Assembly (NCBI RefSeq): GCF_001417735.1
Contig: NZ_BBUZ01000026.1
Location: 124,001-188,000 of the forward strand
Direction of reading: 5' to 3'
Length of the DNA stretch: 64,000 nucleotides
From: Streptomyces sp. NBRC 110028
GTDB lineage: Bacteria; Actinomycetota; Actinomycetes; Streptomycetales; Streptomycetaceae
Of this stretch, positions 16,038 to 24,359 are shown in pieces. The position numbers and the translations under genes are program-made. Each line of letters opens with the position of its first letter. The first letter of the stretch is position 1. The notes under the pieces are model-generated. The model saw nothing but the letters and a program-made list of their open reading frames with translations. It made no database searches and was not told where the DNA came from.

Positions 16038-16886
16038 GTGAACGAGCCGATACCCGTGACCCGGGCCGTGGACCACGGCACCGCCAAGCTGATGCCGGAC
16101 CTGGACCGCCCGCGCGCCTGGCTGCTCACGGTGGACGGCGCGCCCCAGTCGTACGTCGACCTGGACGACCCCGGTCACCTGGAGTTCGAGTACGCGCGCC
16201 GGCTCGCCCATGTCCTCGACGGGACCGGCGAGCCCGGCGCTCCACTGGACGCCCTGCACCTGGGCGGCGGGGCGCTGACCCTGCCCCGCTATCTGGCCGC
16301 CACCCGGCCCGGCTCCCGGCAGCGGGTGATCGAGGCCGACGGCGGACTGCTGGAACTGGTCGCCGAGCGGCTGCCGCTGCCGCCGGGCGGCGCGGGCATC
16401 ACGGTGCGCCGGGCGGACGCCCGCGCCGCGCTGGAGGCCGCGCCGGAGGCGTCCGCCGATGTCATCGTGGCCGATGTGTTCGGCGGCTCCCGGGTGCCCG
16501 CGCATCTGACCTCCGTCGCGTACGCGCGCGCCGCGGCCCGGGTGCTGCGCCCCGGCGGCGTCTACGCGGCCAACCTCGCCGACAGCGCGCCGTTCACCTT
16601 CCTCCGCTCCCAGCTGGCCACGTTCCGCGCCGTGTTCGCGCACCTGTGCCTGATCGCGGAGCCCGCGGTGCTGCGCGGCCGCCGGTTCGGGAACGCGGTG
16701 CTGGTGGCCTCGCGGGGCGAACTGCCGGTCGGGGTGCTGGCGCGGCGTACCGCGGCCGACGCGTTTCCGGCGCGGGTGGAGCACGGGGCGGCCCTGGAGC
16801 GCTTCACGGGCGACGCGGTGCCGGTGGGGGACGAGGACGCGGTGCCCTCGCCGGAGCCGCCGGGCGGGGCGTTCAGCGTCGGGTGA
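16038..16886 (+). CDS. Spermidine synthase-like SAM-fold protein
   Basis: Protein of 282 residues, GTG start at 16038. It has the Rossmann methyltransferase fold of the spermidine synthase family: LHLGGGALTLPRYLAATRP with the acidic partner VIEADGGLLELV (motif I and II), then ADVIVADVFGGSRVPAHLTS and VLRPGGVYAANLADSAP. In actinobacteria most such fused or stand-alone proteins have no proven polyamine activity, so it may be a methyltransferase of unknown substrate. It runs convergently towards the MFS gene, with a 63-bp gap. Confidence 0.75.
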   Translation: MNEPIPVTRAVDHGTAKLMPDLDRPRAWLLTVDGAPQSYVDLDDPGHLEFEYARRLAHVLDGTGEPGAPLDALHLGGGALTLPRYLAATRPGSRQRVIEADGGLLELVAERLPLPPGGAGITVRRADARAALEAAPEASADVIVADVFGGSRVPAHLTSVAYARAAARVLRPGGVYAANLADSAPFTFLRSQLATFRAVFAHLCLIAEPAVLRGRRFGNAVLVASRGELPVGVLARRTAADAFPARVEHGAALERFTGDAVPVGDEDAVPSPEPPGGAFSVG

Positions 16887-16949
16887 CGGCAGGGGCCACG
16901 TCCGCAGCGGCCGGCCGGGGGCGCCCGTAGGGCACGTGAGGAGCGGCCC

Positions 16950-18245
16950 TCAGAGCTTTTCCGGCGCCGCCGCCCGTTCGGTGGCGGGCATTCCCTCGGC
17001 GACCGGGGCCGGTTGGCGGCGCCGCAGCCGCCGTACGTCCGGTACGCACAGCACCGCCAGGGTCAGCAGCAGGATCAGCGACGAGCAGCCCCACAGCGCG
17101 GCGGACCGCCCGAAGGCGCTGTCGGCGGGGCCCGCGAGGGCGGTGGCGAGGGGGACCAGGGCCATGGAGCCGATCGAGTCGTACGCCGCCACCCGAGACA
17201 GCTTGTCCTCGGGGATCTCCTGGTGCAGGGCGGTCATCCAGGACACCCCGAACACCTCGACCGACGCTCCGGCGACGAACATCACCGCCCACAGCGCGGG
17301 CGCGGACAGCGGGACGGCGAGCGCGGCCGACGGCAGGGCGAGGGGCAGCACGCACAGGATGCCCGGGAGCAGCAGGCGGCGCGGTCTCCAGCGGGTCATC
17401 GTCAGCCCGCCGACGACGGTGCCCGCGCCGAACGCCGCGAGCGCGAACCCCCAGGGCCGCGCCCCGCCCAGCTGCTCCTCGGAGACCAGCGGCCCGTACA
17501 CCGCCTCGGCAGCGGCCACCACGGCGTTGACGACCGAGAACTGCAGCACGATGGTCCACAGCCAGGGCCGTCCGGTGAACTCCCGCCAGCCCTCGCGCAG
17601 ATCGCGCAGCATGCCGCCGCCGGGTTCGCGCGGTGCGATGTGGCTGACGTCGAGCAGGGTGCGCAGCGCCCCGGCGGCGGCGAAGGCGGCGGCGTCGACG
17701 GCCAGCACCCAGCCCGGGCCGGCGACCGCCACCAGCGCGCCGCCCAGCGCGGCACCGCCGATCTGCGCGCCGTTGATGCCCATCCGGAACAACGCGAAGG
17801 CGCGGGCGGACTGTTCGGCGGTGACGCTGGAGAGCAGCATGCCCTCGGCGGCGGGGCTGAAGAACGCCTGCCCGGTGCCGCTGAGCGCGGCGAGCACGGC
17901 CATCTGCCATAGCCGCGCCTCGCCGGTGAGCACGAGCACCGCGAAGACGCCCTGCGAGGCGCAGTTGAGGGCGTTGGCCGCGACCATCACCCGGTGCCGC
18001 GGCAGCCGGTCCGCCAACGCGCCGCCGATCAGCAGGAAGGCGACGAGCGGAACGGTACGGGCCGCGGCGACCAGCCCGACGTCGCCGCCGTCCCCGCCCG
18101 CGTCCAGCACCGCGAACGCGGCCGCGATGAGGGCCCCGGAGTTTCCGAGGCCCGTCACCATCGCGGCGGCGGTCAGCAGGGTGTAGTTGCGGCCCGCCCA
18201 GGCGGGGCGGTGCCGTCGGGGACGCGGAGCCGGGGGAGTGGTCAC
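16950..18245 (-). CDS. MFS exporter (EntS/MFS_3-like)
   Basis: Integral membrane transporter of 431 residues from GTG 18245, with about twelve hydrophobic helices. The MFS loop 2-3 signature GGALADRLPRHRVMVAANAL follows helix 2, and a related loop occurs in the second half (MTRWRPRRLLLPG). The overall pattern resembles EntS/macrolide-type efflux members rather than sugar or nitrate importers. It ends convergently with the spermidine-synthase-like gene and follows the downstream-oriented membrane-anchored protein gene with a 59-bp gap, so the two may be co-transcribed. Substrate unknown. Confidence 0.85.
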   Translation of the reverse strand: MTTPPAPRPRRHRPAWAGRNYTLLTAAAMVTGLGNSGALIAAAFAVLDAGGDGGDVGLVAAARTVPLVAFLLIGGALADRLPRHRVMVAANALNCASQGVFAVLVLTGEARLWQMAVLAALSGTGQAFFSPAAEGMLLSSVTAEQSARAFALFRMGINGAQIGGAALGGALVAVAGPGWVLAVDAAAFAAAGALRTLLDVSHIAPREPGGGMLRDLREGWREFTGRPWLWTIVLQFSVVNAVVAAAEAVYGPLVSEEQLGGARPWGFALAAFGAGTVVGGLTMTRWRPRRLLLPGILCVLPLALPSAALAVPLSAPALWAVMFVAGASVEVFGVSWMTALHQEIPEDKLSRVAAYDSIGSMALVPLATALAGPADSAFGRSAALWGCSSLILLLTLAVLCVPDVRRLRRRQPAPVAEGMPATERAAAPEKL

Positions 18246-18304
18246 GCGGCCGAACTATCCCGGGGGCGGGCCCCCGGTGTCCAACCCGATTCCGGCAGCG
18301 TCGA

Positions 18305-19393
18305 TCAGGAGCCCTCGGACTTCACCGGACGCAGCGTGCTCATGATCTTCTTGATGGTGGCGTCCGGGACCTCGTCCTTGACGCCCTTGGCGGAGTAGAG
18401 CACCCAGGTCGCGAAGTCGCCGTTGACGTCCGTGTAGGTGACGGTGACCGCCTTGCCGTCCGTGACGCACTTGTCGGTCTTCTTGACGCCGGTGACCGTG
18501 GCCGTGGAGGTGTAGCCCTTGAGCCCGTGCTCGCTCTTGAACGGCTTGGCGTCGGTGACCTTGCGGGTGCCGGTCTGCTTCTGGTCGAAGGCGGCGAACA
18601 CCCAGTTCTCGGCCTCGGTCTTGGCGGCGGAGGCCTCGGTCTTGGCGCCCTGCGCGCCCTTGGTGCCGACCCCGGCGATGCCGCTGGTCTCCTCCTCGCC
18701 GTCCTTGCCCTTGACCGTGCAGGCGTTTTCCTTGTACTTGGCCGGGGCGGACATGATGACGAGCGGGTTGCCCTTCTCGTCCTCGAAGCCGATGCTCAGG
18801 TCCGGCTTCTTCACCGTCCAGTTCGCGGGCACGTCGAAGGCGTCGTGCCGCTTGGGGCTGACGACCGTCTGCCAGCCGGATATCACCGGCTTCATCTCGG
18901 GCGCGTCGCCGCCCGCGCGCGGATTGTCCTCGCCGCCCGCGGAGGGGTCCTCGGTCGGGGCGGAGGAGGCGGCGGAGGACGCGGAGGCGGCGGGCTTCCC
19001 GCCGTCCTTCGCCTGGTCGTCCTTGTCGTCGCCCTGGTTCAGGACGACGACGCCGGTGATCACGGCCGCCGCGACGACCGCCACCGCGGCGACGATCGCG
19101 ATGGTCGCCGTGCGCTTCTTCCGCGGCGGCTGCGGGGGCTGAGGTGGCCCGGCCGGTCCGGACGGCGTGTTCCAGCCGTGTGCGGGCTGGTTCTGCGGTG
19201 GTCCGTAGCCCGGTTGCGGTCCCGGCGGTCCCGGCGGGTGGCCGGGGTAGCCCGGCTGTGGCTGCTGATACGGATTCGGCTGCTGGTAGCCCGGTTGCTG
19301 GTACGGGTTGGGTTGTTGATACCCCGGTTGCTGATAGGGGTTCTGATCCTGCGGATTGTGCTCGCCCCCGGGCGGCTGCTGTCCTGGCCACAT
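18305..19393 (-). CDS. Membrane-anchored protein with Pro/Gln/Tyr-rich repeat N-terminus
   Basis: Protein of 362 residues from ATG 19393. Residues 1-90 are cytoplasmic and low-complexity, with near-exact repeats of NPYQQPGYQQP followed by PGYPGHPPGPPGPQPGYGPP. Next come RKKR and a single transmembrane helix (TIAIVAAVAVVAAAVITGVVV). The extracellular part has an Asp/Ala/Ser linker and a globular domain with WTVKKPDLSIGFEDEKGNPL, two Cys residues and a Lys-rich end. It is a bitopic inside-out protein of a kind common in Streptomyces, without known function. The PQ-rich tail is typical of such membrane proteins and may bind partners. Confidence 0.8.
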   Translation of the reverse strand: MWPGQQPPGGEHNPQDQNPYQQPGYQQPNPYQQPGYQQPNPYQQPQPGYPGHPPGPPGPQPGYGPPQNQPAHGWNTPSGPAGPPQPPQPPRKKRTATIAIVAAVAVVAAAVITGVVVLNQGDDKDDQAKDGGKPAASASSAASSAPTEDPSAGGEDNPRAGGDAPEMKPVISGWQTVVSPKRHDAFDVPANWTVKKPDLSIGFEDEKGNPLVIMSAPAKYKENACTVKGKDGEEETSGIAGVGTKGAQGAKTEASAAKTEAENWVFAAFDQKQTGTRKVTDAKPFKSEHGLKGYTSTATVTGVKKTDKCVTDGKAVTVTYTDVNGDFATWVLYSAKGVKDEVPDATIKKIMSTLRPVKSEGS

Positions 19394-19477
19394 GGCCGAT
19401 AACGATAGAGGGGGTCGCCGGGAGCGGCTACGGCCACCCCGTTCCCGAATGTGCTACTGGATGGTAACTTCCGGGGC

Positions 19478-19930
19478 ATGTCAGAGACACCGCCGTCCAT
19501 CGGCGACATGCTCGCGGCCACCGTGCCCATGGTGCGCACCCTGAACCTGGAGTTCATCGAGGCGTCAGCCGAACGCGCCGTGGTGCGCCTGCCCGACCAG
19601 CCCGAGCTGCACAACCACGTCGGCGGACCGCACGCGGGGGCGATGTTCACCCTGGCCGAATCCGCGTCCGGCGCGGTCGTGCTCGCCGCCTTCGGCGACC
19701 AGCTCCGGCGCGCCGTACCGCTGGCCGTGCGCGCCGGGATCGAGTACAAGAAGCTCGCCAAGGGGCCGGTCACCGCGACCGCCCGGCTCGGCCGGCCGGC
19801 GGCCGAGGTGGTGGCCGCGCTCGACGCGGGAGAGCGCCCCGAATTCCCCGTACGGATCGAGATCACGCGCGAGGACGGAGCGGTCACCGGGGAGATGTCC
19901 GTCACCTGGACGCTGCGGCCGCAGGACTGA
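19478..19930 (+). CDS. Hot-dog fold thioesterase-like protein (DUF4442/PaaI-like)
   Basis: Protein of 150 residues from ATG 19478 (MSETPPSIGDMLAATVPMVR). HNHVGGPHAGAMFTLAESASG matches the active-site helix of PaaI-type hot-dog proteins (HxxxxG...AGAxF...E), and the C-terminal strands RIEITREDGAVTGEMSVTW are typical. It probably acts on acyl-CoA or another thioester, but DUF4442 members are largely uncharacterised. It is divergent from the membrane-anchored protein gene with an 84-bp gap that must hold both promoters. Confidence 0.8.
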   Translation: MSETPPSIGDMLAATVPMVRTLNLEFIEASAERAVVRLPDQPELHNHVGGPHAGAMFTLAESASGAVVLAAFGDQLRRAVPLAVRAGIEYKKLAKGPVTATARLGRPAAEVVAALDAGERPEFPVRIEITREDGAVTGEMSVTWTLRPQD

Positions 19931-20123
19931 GCGGCGGCCTCCCTCACCGCGCGGGCCGCTCGTACAGGGGTGTCTCCCCCTCGTACGGGGCCCTCCGGCG
20001 CGCCGATGTGGCCGGGGCCACGCATGGTGGAATGTGGCGGACGCGCCGATTGAGTACGCTTCCCGAAGTGCGCTCGATCGGGCGTGCGCCGACCATGGAT
20101 CGGCATACGGGAGGGAACCGGCG

Positions 20124-20828
20124 TTGCACATCGAGGAATGGCTCGCGACCGTACCCGCGATCAGTGTGTATCTGCTCGTCGGGCTGGTCATCGGCCTCGA
20201 AAGCCTGGGCATCCCGCTCCCCGGAGAGATCATCCTCGTCACCGCCTCGCTGCTGGCGGCGTCGCAGGACCACATCAACCCGTACATCCTCGGGGCCTGC
20301 GCCATCGCGGGTGCCGTGATCGGCGACTCCATCGGCTATCTCATCGGCCGCAAGGGCGGCAAGCCCCTGCTCGAATGGCTGGGGCGCAAATTCCCCAAGC
20401 ACTTCGGCGCCGATCAGGTGGCGTCCGCCGAGCGGTCCTTCCAGAAGTGGGGCATGTGGGCGGTCTTCGTGGGCCGCTTCATCGCGCTGCTGCGCATCTT
20501 CGCGGGCCCCCTCGCCGGGGTGCTGCGCATGCCGTACTGGAAGTTCGCCATCGCCAACGTGCTCGGCGGCATCGTCTGGGCGGGCGGCACCACCGCGGTC
20601 ATCTACTCCGTCGGGAAGGTCGCCGAGGACTGGCTCAAGCGCTTCTCCTACCTCGGGCTCGTGGCCGCGCTGTGCTTCGGGCTCGGCTCGATGCTGGTGA
20701 TGAAGTGGCGTACGAGGAAGGTGCAGGAGAAGGCTCGGCGGCGGGCCGCCGAACAGCCGGTCGCGGTCGGCGGTTCCGGGTCCGGGGCGGAGGCGGCCGA
20801 GCCGGAGCCCGTCCCGGCCGCCGAGTAG
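20124..20828 (+). CDS. DedA family membrane protein
   Basis: Integral membrane protein of 234 residues. I chose TTG 20124 (LHIEEWLATVPAISVYLLVG) because GGGAGG lies ten bases upstream and homology starts there; the open frame before it is not conserved-looking. Family motifs: IPLPGEIILVTASLLAA, IGDSIGYLIGRKGGKPLLE and FVGRFIALLRIFAGPLAGVLRM with the key Arg residues. DedA proteins maintain membrane physiology, probably by flipping undecaprenyl phosphate or phospholipids. The C-terminal tail is Ala/Glu/Pro-rich. The gap 19931-20123 holds no other gene. Confidence 0.88.
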   Translation: MHIEEWLATVPAISVYLLVGLVIGLESLGIPLPGEIILVTASLLAASQDHINPYILGACAIAGAVIGDSIGYLIGRKGGKPLLEWLGRKFPKHFGADQVASAERSFQKWGMWAVFVGRFIALLRIFAGPLAGVLRMPYWKFAIANVLGGIVWAGGTTAVIYSVGKVAEDWLKRFSYLGLVAALCFGLGSMLVMKWRTRKVQEKARRRAAEQPVAVGGSGSGAEAAEPEPVPAAE

Positions 20829-20832
20829 CCCG

Positions 20833-21381
20833 TCACTCCGTTTTGCCGGCCCGCTCCTCCGCCGCCGCGCGGTGGTGGCGGGCCAGTTCCACATAGCCCT
20901 CGGCGTTCAGCCGGACGTGCTCCCGCTCCTCCCCGGTCAGCTCGCGCCTGACCTTCGCCGGAACGCCCGCGACCAGCGAGCCCGGCGGCACCCGCATCCC
21001 CTGCGGCACCAGCGCCTGGGCGGCGATCAGCGAGCCCGCCCCGATGTGCGCGCCGTTCAGCACCGTGGCGCCCATGCCGACCAGGACGTCGTCCTCGACG
21101 GTGCAGCCGTGCAGCACCGCGTTGTGGCCCACCGTGACCCGCTCGCCGACCGTGGCGGGGAAGCCGGGGTCGGCGTGCACGGTGCAGTTGTCCTGGATGT
21201 TGCTGTGCGCGCCCACGCTGATCGACTCGGAGTCGCCGCGCAGGACGGCGTGGTACCAGACGCTCGCCCCCGCGGCCACCGACACATCGCCGATCACCAC
21301 GGAGGTCGGGGCGGTGAACGCCTCCGGATCGACCTTCGGCTCCTTGCCGCCCACTCCCGCGATCAGCGCCCGCTCCGCCAC
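20833..21381 (-). CDS. Gamma carbonic anhydrase-like hexapeptide-repeat protein
   Basis: Protein of 182 residues from GTG 21381, built almost entirely of left-handed beta-helix hexapeptide repeats (ASVWYHAVLRGDSESISVGA, SNIQDNCTVHADPG...). The metal ligands of the gamma-class fold are present: His in CTVHADPG, then VTVGHNAVLHGC. The C-terminal helix SLVAGVPAKVRRELTGEE is typical of this family (YrdA/PaaY-like). Carbonic anhydrase activity is possible but not certain, since many members are acyl-CoA thioesterases or unknown. It ends four bases from the DedA stop on the other strand. Confidence 0.88.
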   Translation of the reverse strand: MAERALIAGVGGKEPKVDPEAFTAPTSVVIGDVSVAAGASVWYHAVLRGDSESISVGAHSNIQDNCTVHADPGFPATVGERVTVGHNAVLHGCTVEDDVLVGMGATVLNGAHIGAGSLIAAQALVPQGMRVPPGSLVAGVPAKVRRELTGEEREHVRLNAEGYVELARHHRAAAEERAGKTE

Positions 21382-21423
21382 TGCCGTCTCCCTCGGTCCG
21401 CGATTCCTGCCGTTCCCGGCACG

Positions 21424-22290
21424 TTAGCCCGTCGTCAGCAGCACCGCGCCCACCAGGGCGAGCCCGGCGCCGGTCGCCTGCACCGCGCGCAGCCGCTCGC
21501 CCAGCAGCCCGCGGGCGGCGAGCGCGGTCACCACCGGGTACAGCGAGGCGAGCACGGCGGCGATGGCGACCGGCCCGTGGTGGGCGGCCAGGTTGTAGGT
21601 GCCGTTGGCGGCGACGTCGGCCAGGCCCACGAAGGCGAGCGCGGGCAGGGTCGCCACGACGACGCGCAGGCCGCCCTCGGGCAGCGCGCGCGTGCCGCGC
21701 CGTACGGAGACCAGCAGCGCGGTGCCGCCGACCACCACGTTGCACACCCGCTGCACGAACAGCGCGAGGAAGAGCCCGGTCAGGGTGGAGGACGCCTCGG
21801 CGATCAGCGCCATCACCGATCCGAAGCCCAGCGCGGCGACCAGGGTGAGCAGCAGGGTCTGCCGCTGTACCGGGGCTCCGCCGCTCTGCGGCCCGCCGGC
21901 CAGGACCACCCCGGCCACCGCCACCACGACCCCGGCCAGCTGCAGCAGCCCGGGCCGCTCGCCGAGCACGATCGCGACCGCGAGCGGCACCATGACCCCG
22001 CCCAGGGCGCCGAGCGGGGAGACGACGCCCATCGGGCCGAGCGCGAGCGCCCGGTAGAAGCAGAGCATGGCGGCCGGGCCCACCACGCCCGCCGCCGCGG
22101 CGAACCACAGCTGCGGCCCGGCCTCGGCCCAGCCGCCGGTGGCGACCACGATCGCGCCGAGCACGGTCACCGCGATGACCTGCGAGACGACGACCACCGT
22201 GAGCGCGGGGGTGCGCCGGGTGAGCAGCCCTCCACCGAAGTCGGCCAGCCCCCACATGAGGCTGGTGGCCAGAGCGAAGAGTGCGGACAT
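21424..22290 (-). CDS. EamA (DMT superfamily) transporter
   Basis: Ten-helix drug/metabolite transporter of 288 residues from ATG 22290 (MSALFALATSLMWGLADFGG), with GAGG eight bases upstream. The two tandem EamA repeats are visible: ALGPMGVVSPLGALGGVMVP in the first half and AAHHGPVAIAAVLASLYPVV in the second, each ending in an export-type loop. Its divergent neighbour is an XRE-cupin regulator, which commonly controls such an exporter. The substrate is likely an amino acid or other small metabolite and cannot be named. Confidence 0.87.
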   Translation of the reverse strand: MSALFALATSLMWGLADFGGGLLTRRTPALTVVVVSQVIAVTVLGAIVVATGGWAEAGPQLWFAAAAGVVGPAAMLCFYRALALGPMGVVSPLGALGGVMVPLAVAIVLGERPGLLQLAGVVVAVAGVVLAGGPQSGGAPVQRQTLLLTLVAALGFGSVMALIAEASSTLTGLFLALFVQRVCNVVVGGTALLVSVRRGTRALPEGGLRVVVATLPALAFVGLADVAANGTYNLAAHHGPVAIAAVLASLYPVVTALAARGLLGERLRAVQATGAGLALVGAVLLTTG

Positions 22291-22339
22291 GGGAAGACCT
22301 CGCCGTACAGTGAGATGGACGCTGGAGTACACCCCACCG

Positions 22340-22359
22340 TAGTTCAATCTGTTCGACTA
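22340..22359. promoter_or_regulatory. Candidate operator between the EamA and XRE-cupin genes
   Basis: TAGTTCAATCTGTTCGACTA has imperfect dyad symmetry and sits in the 97-bp divergent gap, in an AT-richer patch. It is a plausible binding site for the XRE-cupin regulator. Support is weak. Confidence 0.3.
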
Positions 22360-22387
22360 CGCCATTTACGATATTGGACTGGATGCC

Positions 22388-22960
22388 GTGACCGACCTCG
22401 ATCAGCTCACGCAGTCGCTCGCCCGCAACCTCAGGCGCTGGCGCAACGAACGCGCCTACACCCTGGACGCCCTCGCCGCCCGCGCCGGGGTCAGCCGGGG
22501 GATGATCATCCAGATCGAGCAGGCCCGTACGAACCCGAGCGTCGGCACCACCGTGAAGCTCGCCGACGCGCTCGGCGTGAGCATCACCACCCTGCTCGAC
22601 TACGAGCAGGAAGCGCGGGTGCGGCTCGTACCGCCCGAGCAGGCGGTGCGGATGTGGTCCACGGAGGCGGGCAGCCACACCGTGCTGCTCGTCGGGACGG
22701 AGGCACGGGGGCCGCTGGAGCTGTGGGACTGGCGGCTGATGCCGGGCGACGGCAGCGACTCGGATCCGCACCCGCCCGGCACGGTCGAGATGCTGCACGT
22801 CCGCGACGGTGAGCTCACGCTCGTGGTCGACGACCAGGAGTACGCCGTGCCCGCCGGCACCTCGGCGATCTTCGAGTCGAACGTGCCGCACGCCTACCGC
22901 AACGACGGCGAGGAGACCGTCACCATGACCCTGGCGGTGTCCATCCCGCCCCCGCGCTGA
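22388..22960 (+). CDS. XRE-family regulator with C-terminal cupin domain
   Basis: DNA-binding regulator of 190 residues from GTG 22388. Residues about 10-68 are an XRE helix-turn-helix (RNLRRWRNERAYTLDALAAR...SRGMIIQIEQARTNPSVGTT). Residues about 100-185 are a cupin sensor (HPPGTVEMLHVRDGELTLVV and AGTSAIFESNVPHAY). This architecture usually represses or activates a neighbouring transporter or catabolic gene in response to a small ligand. The divergent EamA transporter is the obvious target. Confidence 0.88.
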   Translation: MTDLDQLTQSLARNLRRWRNERAYTLDALAARAGVSRGMIIQIEQARTNPSVGTTVKLADALGVSITTLLDYEQEARVRLVPPEQAVRMWSTEAGSHTVLLVGTEARGPLELWDWRLMPGDGSDSDPHPPGTVEMLHVRDGELTLVVDDQEYAVPAGTSAIFESNVPHAYRNDGEETVTMTLAVSIPPPR

Positions 22961-23003
22961 GCGCAGCCCGTCCCGGTCCCCGTACGGCTGTTACGTTGTC
23001 GCC

Positions 23004-23558
23004 ATGAGTACCCCGATGGATGCCTTCGGCGAGGTCCGTCCCGCCGTGGAATGCCTGGAGTCGCTGGCCGCCCCGGTCGCCGGCGCGCTGCGCGACTGGC
23101 GCGGCGCCGAGCCGGTGGAGGAGGTGCTCTACGTGGACACCGACCCGGACAAGGCCGACACCGCCGTGCTCGTGGAGCACTACGGCTCCTGGCTGCTGGA
23201 GCAGTCCGCCAACTGCGTGGTGGTGGCCGGGAAGCGGGGCGGCGAGACCACGCTCGCCGCATGCCTGGTCCTCGCCCACACCCGCGCGGACGTCAACGGG
23301 GTCGTACGGCGCCATCTGGGCGCCCGCAAGGCGTCGTTCGCGCCGACGAGTACCGCGACCGGCGAGAGCGGCATGGAATTCGGCGGCATCACCCCGATCG
23401 GGCTGCCCGCCGGCTGGCCGCTGCTGCTGGACGCCGCCGTCGCCGACATCCCGTACGCGCTCATCGGCAGTGGCAGCCGCCGGGGCAAGCTCATCGTGCC
23501 GGGCAAGCTGCTCGCCGGGCTGCCGGGCGCGGTCGTGCTGGAGGGGCTGGGCGCATAG
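23004..23558 (+). CDS. YbaK/EbsC-type aminoacyl-tRNA deacylase-like protein
   Basis: Protein of 184 residues from ATG 23004 (MSTPMDAFGEVRPAVECLES). The YbaK fold is marked by CVVVAGKRGGETTLAACLVL, RRHLGARKASFAPTSTATGE and the loop SGMEFGGITPIGLP, which lines the editing pocket. Proteins of this family hydrolyse mischarged tRNAs such as Cys-tRNA(Pro) or act as free-standing editing domains; the exact substrate of this subgroup is unknown. The stop codon lies at the base of a hairpin shared with the convergent CoA-binding gene. Confidence 0.82.
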   Translation: MSTPMDAFGEVRPAVECLESLAAPVAGALRDWRGAEPVEEVLYVDTDPDKADTAVLVEHYGSWLLEQSANCVVVAGKRGGETTLAACLVLAHTRADVNGVVRRHLGARKASFAPTSTATGESGMEFGGITPIGLPAGWPLLLDAAVADIPYALIGSGSRRGKLIVPGKLLAGLPGAVVLEGLGA

Positions 23559-23579
23559 CGGCCGGGCAAAGCCGGCCGC
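23558..23579. terminator. Bidirectional terminator hairpin
   Basis: GCGGCCGG (23558-23565) pairs with CCGGCCGC (23572-23579) around a 6-base loop, between the convergent YbaK-like gene and the end of the peptide-cluster operon. Confidence 0.65.
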
Positions 23580-23598
23580 CGCGCCGCGCGCCGACCGG

Positions 23599-24009
23599 TT
23601 ACCGGCCCAGCCGGGGGATCTCGATGGCGGGGCAGCGGTCCATCACCATCTCAAGACCCGCCGCGCGGGTCCGCTCGTACGCCGCCGGATCGACGACACC
23701 GAGCTGGAACCACACCGCCTTGGCGCCGATCTCCACCGCCTGGTCCGCGACCGGCCCGGCCAGCTCGGAGTTGACGAACACATCGACCACGTCGACCGGG
23801 AACGGGATCTCGGCGAGGCCGGCGTAGCCGGGCTCGCCGAGCACCGTCTCGGCCTTCGGGTGTACGGGCACGACGCGCTTGCCGTGGCGCTGGAGCACCC
23901 CGGCCACGCCGTAGGCCGCGCGGGCCTGGTTGGAGGACAGGCCCACGACCGCCCAGGTGTCGCCCAGCTCGCCCAGGATCGTGGCGATCGTCGCTTCGTC
24001 GCCGTACAT
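23599..24009 (-). CDS. CoA-binding domain protein
   Basis: Small Rossmann-fold protein of 136 residues from ATG 24009, with a strong AGGAGG site. It starts MYGDEATIATILGELGDTWA and continues VVGLSSNQARAAYGVAGVLQ, VVPVHPKAETVLGEPGYAGL and WFQLGVVDPAAYERTRAAGL. This is the stand-alone succinyl-CoA-synthetase-like CoA-binding family. It is the last gene on the strand of the NRPS operon, separated from the MbtH gene by 95 bp containing a hairpin, so it may be ordinary flanking DNA rather than part of the cluster. Confidence 0.85.
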   Translation of the reverse strand: MYGDEATIATILGELGDTWAVVGLSSNQARAAYGVAGVLQRHGKRVVPVHPKAETVLGEPGYAGLAEIPFPVDVVDVFVNSELAGPVADQAVEIGAKAVWFQLGVVDPAAYERTRAAGLEMVMDRCPAIEIPRLGR

Positions 24010-24078
24010 GATTGCCTCCTGCGGGTGCGGTGTCCGTCCGGCCTCCTCGGGCGGAAACGGACACCGCGCCCCGGAGAT

Positions 24079-24098
24079 TCCCCGGCGGGCGCCGGGGA
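24079..24098 (-). terminator. Hairpin after the MbtH gene
   Basis: TCCCCGGC (24079-24086) pairs with GCCGGGGA (24091-24098) around a 4-base loop, seven bases beyond the MbtH stop. It probably ends or attenuates the NRPS transcript before the CoA-binding gene. Confidence 0.6.
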
Positions 24099-24104
24099 GC
24101 CGCT

Positions 24105-24308
24105 TCAGGAACCCGACTCGGCCATGCGCTCGCGCAGACTGCGGGGCCGCATGTCGGTCCACACCTCGTCGACGTACGCGGAGCACTCCTCCTTGGTGCC
24201 CTCCTTGCCGACGGTCCGCCATCCGTCGGGTACGTCGAGGTCGGCGGGCCACAGGGAGTACTGGTCCTCGTCGTTGCGGAGCACCTGGTAGCGGGCGTTG
24301 TCGTCCAT
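24105..24308 (-). CDS. MbtH-like protein
   Basis: Protein of 67 residues from ATG 24308 with GAGGAGA upstream. The family signature is complete: NDEDQYSLWPADLDVPDGWR, then the Cys-containing segment KEECSAYVDEVWTDMRP and SLRERM, with the conserved Trp residues. MbtH proteins bind NRPS adenylation domains and are often needed for their solubility and activity. Its place 51 bp after the exporter and at the end of the NRPS operon marks it as the partner of NRPS-1 and NRPS-2. Confidence 0.95.
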   Translation of the reverse strand: MDDNARYQVLRNDEDQYSLWPADLDVPDGWRTVGKEGTKEECSAYVDEVWTDMRPRSLRERMAESGS

Positions 24309-24359
24309 GAGCTGTTCTCTCCTCGATCGTTCTGTACGGAACGTGTGTGGGTGTGGTTC

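Noticed and set aside
14511..16784. Minus-strand open frame of 757 codons over the EF-Tu gene
   Set aside because: Shadow of the EF-Tu and spermidine-synthase-like genes; the composition is not protein-like.
23599..24009. CoA-binding protein as a peptide-tailoring or release enzyme
   Set aside because: It has only a CoA-binding Rossmann domain without a ligase or hydrolase part, and a hairpin separates it from mbtH.
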